A stretch of DNA of 9,104 nucleotides from an uncultured Eubacteriales bacterium. Lineage in GTDB: Bacteria > Bacillota > Clostridia > Oscillospirales > Oscillospiraceae. Positions within the stretch are counted from its first letter, which is position 1. Every line of letters starts with the position of its first letter. The stretch covers positions 1 through 9,104 of the forward strand of contig URWG01000069.1 in the NCBI GenBank assembly GCA_900551495.1. Direction: 5' to 3'. Below the pieces are notes generated by a model that was not told the DNA's origin, did no database searches, and was given only the letters and a program-made list of their open reading frames with translations. Position numbers and translations under genes: made by a program. This document shows, in pieces, positions 6,005 through 9,104 of the stretch.

Positions 6005-7372
6005 TCACGGCTGCTCCTCCGTCCCCGGGTCCATATAGCCGGAAACGTACAGATCCTCATAGATGATCCGATACAGCGTGTCACTGGCGCGGTTGAGATC
6101 ATAGACGACATAGAAATACTGCTCGTCGCCGAGATTTCCGCCCCAGTAGTCCATCATGCCGATCAGCGCGTACTGCTCAATCGAATACCCGCCCGCAGCC
6201 GCCTCGGCAGCCAGCGAAAGCAGCTCGCCTGAGTCAAAGGAGGTACGGCACATGGAAAGGCAGCTCCGAATAAACGTCGGGTAGTCCGACAGGTCCATAT
6301 TCATCACGGAGTGCAGAATCGAGGTCAGCACCTTCCGCTGTCTGCCGGTCCGCGCCTCCTCGCTGTCAAGGTAACGGATGCGCGAATAGGACAGCGTCTG
6401 CGTGCCGTCAAAATGGTTCTTTCCGCTCGGGACGCCGAGATAGGACGCCTCCGCATCGCTCAGCTCCAAATCGACGCCGCCGACCAAGTCAATAATCTGC
6501 GTGAGCTGATCCATATCGACGGCGATATAATCGGTAATATTCAGGGAGAAATTATAGTTGATCGCCGCGATCGTCCACTCGGGACCGCCCCAGTTATAGG
6601 CATAATTCAGCTTCGCATATGAGCCCCATGCGGGGATCATCACATAGGAATCGCGGGCGATCGAGGTCATTTTGATCTTATGATGTACGCGGTCGAGCGA
6701 AAAAACGATCATCGTGTCGGACGAGCCCTTCGCGTCAAGCCCCAGCAGGAGGAAATTGGAGATCTGCTCCGAGCCCTCCAGCAGGAAGCTGTGGTTCACG
6801 GCTTCGGGCTTTTTCATCTTGTCCAGCGCCTCCTGCGGGATGTCCTCATCCGTCAGGTACTCCCACTCGACCTGCTCAATATCAATGCTGTCCATGATCT
6901 CCTCGGGAGAAAGTGTCTCTTGGGGCAGCTCCGTCTCGCGGTTGATCCGCCCGTCGCTGTCGGGCTGACGGATTTGCAGCTCCTGATCGGAAACGTCGGA
7001 TAACGCGTTATCGTTCTCCAGCCCGCCGATCATATATTCATACGCATAGGTCGCGCCGAAGGAGACGGCAAATATCAGCAGCGCCAGCACCGTCGAAACA
7101 GCGGCAAGAGCCTTCTTCTGTCGCTTGCGGAAAAAGGCGATCAGAGAAACGATAATCGCAGCAAGCGCGGACACTGCGGCAATCAGCAGAAGGATTCTTG
7201 CGGCGGTGATTTTTCCGGCTGTCAGCGAAGCCTCACGAAACGCGATCAAAGCGATCATCGCCGCTGCCGCCAGTAAAAACAAGCCTAACAGTGACAACAG
7301 GCACGCGCCTGCGCCCATTGTACCGCTCTTTCTTTGTACCGAGTCGCGGTCTTTTTTCTGTTCATCGTACAT
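6005..7372 (-). CDS. LytR-CpsA-Psr (LCP) family protein
   Basis: LCP enzymes transfer anionic glycopolymers (wall teichoic acid, capsule or similar) from undecaprenyl-phosphate to peptidoglycan, outside the membrane. The 455 residues have a basic cytoplasmic start, three predicted membrane helices (about 21-45, 58-80 and 87-110), an acidic linker (about 118-195) and the LCP domain (about 204-352). In that domain NFLLLGLDAKGSSDTM (206-221) has a shortened first loop and lacks the Arg normally before SDT. TSIARDSYVMIP (236-247) gives R240/D241, KLNYAY (254-259) follows, DLVGGVDLE (295-303) is the LVGGVxV motif, and SRIRYLDSEEARTGRQRK (330-347) carries the catalytic-type arginines. The remaining 100 residues are unassigned. 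The start is set by GAGGAGG at 7381-7387, eight bases upstream, behind a good promoter. It is a single-gene unit or the head of a unit with the DUF6514-like gene. Confidence 0.93.
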   Translation of the reverse strand: MYDEQKKDRDSVQRKSGTMGAGACLLSLLGLFLLAAAAMIALIAFREASLTAGKITAARILLLIAAVSALAAIIVSLIAFFRKRQKKALAAVSTVLALLIFAVSFGATYAYEYMIGGLENDNALSDVSDQELQIRQPDSDGRINRETELPQETLSPEEIMDSIDIEQVEWEYLTDEDIPQEALDKMKKPEAVNHSFLLEGSEQISNFLLLGLDAKGSSDTMIVFSLDRVHHKIKMTSIARDSYVMIPAWGSYAKLNYAYNWGGPEWTIAAINYNFSLNITDYIAVDMDQLTQIIDLVGGVDLELSDAEASYLGVPSGKNHFDGTQTLSYSRIRYLDSEEARTGRQRKVLTSILHSVMNMDLSDYPTFIRSCLSMCRTSFDSGELLSLAAEAAAGGYSIEQYALIGMMDYWGGNLGDEQYFYVVYDLNRASDTLYRIIYEDLYVSGYMDPGTEEQP

Positions 7373-7404
7373 TGATTCTGCCTCCTCGCGGGTAATACAA
7401 ACTA

Positions 7405-7433
7405 ATTATAGCACATTCTTCCGCGAATTTCTA
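7405..7433 (-). promoter_or_regulatory. Sigma-A type promoter of the LCP gene
   Basis: On the minus strand a perfect TATAAT (7410-7405) is preceded by TGC, giving an extended -10 element. TAGAAA (7433-7428) lies 17 bp upstream as a moderate -35 box. Start of transcription is expected near 7398, with about 25 bases of leader. Confidence 0.7.
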
Positions 7434-7489
7434 CCCGCATTTCGTAACACGCAGGCTGCATCTTGCTCGGAAGCACGCAAAGAACAATA

Positions 7490-7525
7490 TATAAAATGCG
7501 GGAGGAGACTTTCGCCCCCTCCCGC
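7490..7525 (-). terminator. Terminator of the Cys-rich gene
   Basis: An 8-bp GC stem (7498-7505 with 7518-7525, GCGGGAGG / CCTCCCGC) has a 12-base loop. On the minus strand ATTTTATATATTG follows. The gene stop lies about 20 bases upstream. On the plus strand TAAGGATTTTT follows, so some activity in that direction is possible, but there is no plus-strand gene to end. Confidence 0.75.
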
Positions 7526-7544
7526 TAAGGATTTTTACGCGGTA

Positions 7545-7706
7545 TCAGCAGCCGCAGCCGTTGTCACAGCCACAGCTATTGCCGCAGCCGCAGCTGTTGC
7601 CGCAACCGCTGTTGAGCAGAGTGCCGTTCCCGCAGCCACAGCAGCTGAAGAGCAGGATAAGGATGATGATCCACCAGCAGCTACCCATTCCGTTATTGCA
7701 ATTCAT
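7545..7706 (-). CDS. Small cysteine-rich membrane-associated protein
   Basis: This 53-residue protein has 12 cysteines. It starts MNCNNGMGSC, continues with a short hydrophobic stretch WWIIILILLF (11-20), and ends in a Cys/Gly/Asn tail built from three six-residue repeats: GNSCGC, GNSCGC and DNGCGC (36-53). The start is chosen for AGGAGG eight bases upstream; the frame opens 13 codons earlier but without a ribosome binding site. Similar WWIIILILL-plus-Cys tail mini-proteins occur, as I recall, in clostridial genomes, where they carry uninformative names. The function is unknown. The tail could bind metal or form disulfides. The hydrophobic part is short for a full membrane span. No modifying enzyme or transporter lies nearby, so a RiPP precursor is not supported. 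It has its own terminator, and the gene is monocistronic. Confidence 0.75.
   Translation of the reverse strand: MNCNNGMGSCWWIIILILLFSCCGCGNGTLLNSGCGNSCGCGNSCGCDNGCGC
7548..7601 (-). repeat. Three 18-bp tandem repeats inside the Cys-rich gene
   Basis: Units at 7548-7565, 7566-7583 and 7584-7601 are imperfect copies of one 18-mer, each encoding GNSCGC or DNGCGC. They are in phase with the codons, so the tail can grow or shrink without a frameshift. Confidence 0.75.
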
Positions 7707-8031
7707 AATCAGAACCTCCTGTTTTTCATTGAGCATCAAGCTCATTCCATGTTATGCCATGGTCCAAAAAGTGTGACTCAGCGACCGCCGACATCCGTTT
7801 TTGACACAAGCGGTATTCTTTTTCCTGTGAATGTGCATATTAAGCTGTGCGGCGCTCGTCCGTCTGCGTTAATATATACTGCTGCCGCAACGCCTTGATT
7901 TTCAAGAACTCTACTGTGAGTAGAGTCGAATTCTACAATACATTTACTGCTCTACCCGCAGGAGGAGGGTGCAATTTCGGTGCCGAAGCGTTAAAATACG
8001 GGCATCACTGATTCGCAGGAGGATTATCACC
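7707..8031. other. 325-bp non-coding interval between divergent genes
   Basis: It separates the Cys-rich gene (-) from the DegV gene (+). It holds an 8+8 palindrome at 7908-7926 and a possible -10 box TACAAT at 7934-7939. A second AGGAGGAGGG motif at 7960-7969 is not next to a long frame. A weak inverted repeat CCATGttatgcCATGG-like sequence lies at 7747-7762. I see no clear promoter for the Cys-rich gene; an extended -10 candidate on the minus strand (TGGCATAAC, about 7760-7752) lacks a good -35 box. No RNA gene or known riboswitch was recognised. Confidence 0.5.
7908..7926. promoter_or_regulatory. Palindrome, candidate operator upstream of the DegV gene
   Basis: ACTCTACT GTG AGTAGAGT is a perfect inverted repeat with eight-base arms and a three-base centre. 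It falls where the -35 element would be if TACAAT (7934-7939) is the -10 box. A dimeric repressor or activator site is the simplest reading. A further CTCTAC at 7950-7955 could pair with the right arm in RNA. Confidence 0.4.
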
Positions 8032-8910
8032 ATGCAAAAATTTATCGTAGCGACCGAGAGCGGCTGTGACCTGCCGCTGGATGTCTGCCAAGCGCATGAG
8101 ATCTATGTGCTCATGATGAAATATACCATGGACGGGGAGCTTTGCACCGACACCATGCGTCCCGAGGACCAGAAGGAATTCTATCGGAAGATGGAGGCGG
8201 GCTCCGTTGCCCGTACCAGTGCGGCAAATATGAGCGACTACCTCGAATTATGGACTCCGCTGTTGGAGAAAAAGCTCCCGATCGTCCATCTCGCTATGGG
8301 AACCGGCATCTCCAGCTCCTATCAGAATGCACTGCTTGCACGCGAGCAGCTCCTTCCGGAGTACCCCGACGCGGAGATTCACGTTATCGACTCGCTCGGC
8401 GCTTGTCTCTCTTACGGTATGCTCGCCCTTGAAGCCGTCAAAATGCGTGATTCCGGTGCAACGCCGCAGGACTGCGTTGATCGGCTGATGGAGCTGCGCC
8501 ACCGTGCGAACCCTTACTACACGACCGGTGATTTGGAATATCTCTATCGCGGCGGTCGTGTCAGCCGTGCCGGGCTTGTCATTGCCCGTGCCTTAAACAT
8601 TTGGCCCATTCTGAATCTCAATGACAAGGGCGAGTTGAAGGTCATTGAAAAGTGCCGCGGCAGGAAAAAGACCTATGAGCGCATCATTGAGATCATTCGA
8701 GAGGACGTCGTGGACCCCGCTTCGCAAACACTCTATATCAGCCATGCCGACGTGCTCGAGGAAGCAACCCGCTTTGCCGAGCAGATCAAGGCAGCCGTCG
8801 GCTTCAAGGATATTTTTTATTCTACCATCGGCGCAACCATCGGCGCCCACACCGGTCCCGGGCTGGTTTCCGCATTCTATTTCGGTCATCCGCGCAAGCC
8901 CTCCAAATAA
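8032..8910 (+). CDS. DegV family (FakB-like) fatty-acid-binding protein
   Basis: DegV/FakB proteins hold a fatty acid in a buried tunnel and present it to the kinase FakA, so that host or recycled fatty acids can enter phospholipid synthesis. The 292 residues match the family length. Motifs in order: VATESGCDLP (6-15, the TDSTxDLP equivalent), RTSAAN (61-66, the conserved Thr-Ser of the head-group site), GTGISSSYQNA (90-100), DLEYLYRGGRVSRA (167-180) and ATIGAHTGPG (268-277, with the conserved His). ATESGCD deviates from the common DSTSD. The start is set by AGGAGG at 8017-8022, nine bases before ATG; in-frame upstream codons would overlap other signals. No FakA-like kinase is present in the window. 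A terminator follows at once, so it is a single-gene unit. The protein is predicted to be cytosolic. Confidence 0.93.
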   Translation: MQKFIVATESGCDLPLDVCQAHEIYVLMMKYTMDGELCTDTMRPEDQKEFYRKMEAGSVARTSAANMSDYLELWTPLLEKKLPIVHLAMGTGISSSYQNALLAREQLLPEYPDAEIHVIDSLGACLSYGMLALEAVKMRDSGATPQDCVDRLMELRHRANPYYTTGDLEYLYRGGRVSRAGLVIARALNIWPILNLNDKGELKVIEKCRGRKKTYERIIEIIREDVVDPASQTLYISHADVLEEATRFAEQIKAAVGFKDIFYSTIGATIGAHTGPGLVSAFYFGHPRKPSK

Positions 8911-8926
8911 GCCCACTCCCCTTTTC

Positions 8927-8966
8927 GCAGCCCGATGCTTTTGCCTCGGGCTGCAATTGCGTTTTT
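8927..8966 (+). terminator. Rho-independent terminator of the DegV gene
   Basis: A 9-bp perfect stem (8927-8935 with 8946-8954, GCAGCCCGA / TCGGGCTGC) has a 10-base loop. The T run (8962-8966) follows after seven bases, slightly further than ideal. Confidence 0.8.
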
Positions 8967-9014
8967 CGACAGTTCCTGCCGCGGAAAAGAAATAAAAAAA
9001 CTTGTAAAAAAGTG

Positions 9015-9043
9015 TTGCATTTTTGATCGGCATCTGTTATAAT
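9015..9043 (+). promoter_or_regulatory. Sigma-A type promoter of the tRNA gene(s)
   Basis: TTGCAT (9015-9020) and a perfect TATAAT (9038-9043) are spaced by 17 bp. Predicted start of transcription is near 9050, about 25 bases before the mature tRNA. This is the strongest promoter-like sequence in the window, as expected for a stable RNA operon. Confidence 0.8.
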
Positions 9044-9074
9044 ACTCGTGCGCTGGAGAGCAGCGCACGAGTAT
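9042..9074 (+). repeat. Perfect 14-bp inverted repeat directly before the tRNA
   Basis: The arms 9042-9055 (ATACTCGTGCGCTG) and 9061-9074 (CAGCGCACGAGTAT) pair perfectly around a GAGAG loop. The left arm overlaps the -10 box and the right arm ends on the base before tRNA position 1. Only the part from about 9050 onward would be in RNA, still giving a hairpin of about six to eight GC-rich pairs. Confidence 0.9.
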
Positions 9075-9104
9075 GGGGGTATAGCTCAGCTGGGAGAGCG
9101 CTTG
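9075..9104 (+). tRNA. tRNA, 5' part, probably tRNA-Ala
   Basis: The first 30 bases of a tRNA run into the window edge. The acceptor 5' strand is GGGGGTA (9075-9081), followed by TA. The D arm GCTC-AGCTGGGA-GAGC (9084-9099) is perfectly formed, and G26 and the start of the anticodon stem CTTG (9101-9104) follow. The sequence agrees with clostridial tRNA-Ala genes as I remember them. The anticodon is outside the window, so the identity is inferred from the acceptor and D arms. Confidence 0.85.

Noticed and set aside
7484..7495. ACAATATATAAA, a partial match to an NrdR box
   Set aside because: Only the left half fits, and it lies in the terminator tail of the Cys-rich gene, not at a promoter.
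7545..7706. Cys-rich protein as a bacteriocin or RiPP precursor
   Set aside because: No modifying enzyme, protease or exporter gene is nearby, and no leader peptide with a typical cleavage site is seen.
7125..7898. Plus-strand frame of 257 codons over the LCP start and the Cys-rich gene
   Set aside because: It crosses two real minus-strand genes, their promoter and a terminator. Its Ala-rich middle is the complement of the Cys repeats.
7960..7994. Possible four-codon leader peptide (GTG CCG AAG CGT TAA) before the DegV gene, behind AGGAGGAGGG
   Set aside because: It is too short to support, and the strong AGGAGG at 8017-8022 already explains the translation start. The GGAGG motif may be coincidence.

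Overview
The window looks like chromosomal DNA of a GC-rich clostridial Firmicute, most likely a gut Oscillospiraceae/Ruminococcaceae-type bacterium. This rests on nrdR, a DegV family protein, a LytR-CpsA-Psr (LCP) protein, a DUF6514-like protein, AGGAGG-type ribosome binding sites before most genes, sigma-A promoters of the TTGNNN-17-TATAAT kind, and Thr/Glu/Pro-rich surface linkers. The taxonomy is inference. I see no transposase, integrase, phage gene or CRISPR array, so this looks like core chromosome.

Layout. At 1-29 is the terminator of a gene left of the window. At 112-636 (+) is an O6-alkylguanine-DNA alkyltransferase with its own promoter and terminator. At 686-2878 (-) is a tightly packed three-gene unit, read from right to left: an XdhC-family molybdoenzyme maturation factor, a class I SAM methyltransferase and a THEP1-like P-loop NTPase. 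At 3056-3796 (+) is a lipoprotein of unknown function, divergent from xdhC. A bidirectional terminator separates it from 3858-5485 (-), where nrdR and a membrane-anchored polysaccharide deacetylase overlap by ATGA. At 5545-5817 (-) is a DUF6514-like gene with a TTG start, and at 6005-7372 (-) a three-TM LCP protein. At 7545-7706 (-) is a 53-residue protein with 12 cysteines. At 8032-8910 (+) is a DegV/FakB-type fatty-acid-binding protein. A promoter and the 5' part of a tRNA, probably tRNA-Ala, end the window.

How the genes fit together. Two themes can be seen. One is the cell envelope: the deacetylase, the LCP protein, the lipoprotein and probably DegV (fatty-acid handling). The other is cofactor and nucleotide metabolism: XdhC, the methyltransferase, the NTPase and NrdR. 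The xdhC unit has no molybdenum hydroxylase subunits beside it, so its client enzyme must be elsewhere. The nrdR promoter carries a good match to an NrdR box over the predicted start of transcription, which suggests that nrdR and the coupled deacetylase gene respond to dNTP/ATP status.

I found no clear new defence or mobile system. The most unusual items are a perfect 14-bp inverted repeat between the tRNA promoter and the mature tRNA, the Cys-rich mini-protein, the client-less xdhC-methyltransferase-NTPase unit, the repeat-rich 187-bp gap at 5818-6004, and an 8+8 palindrome upstream of the DegV gene.
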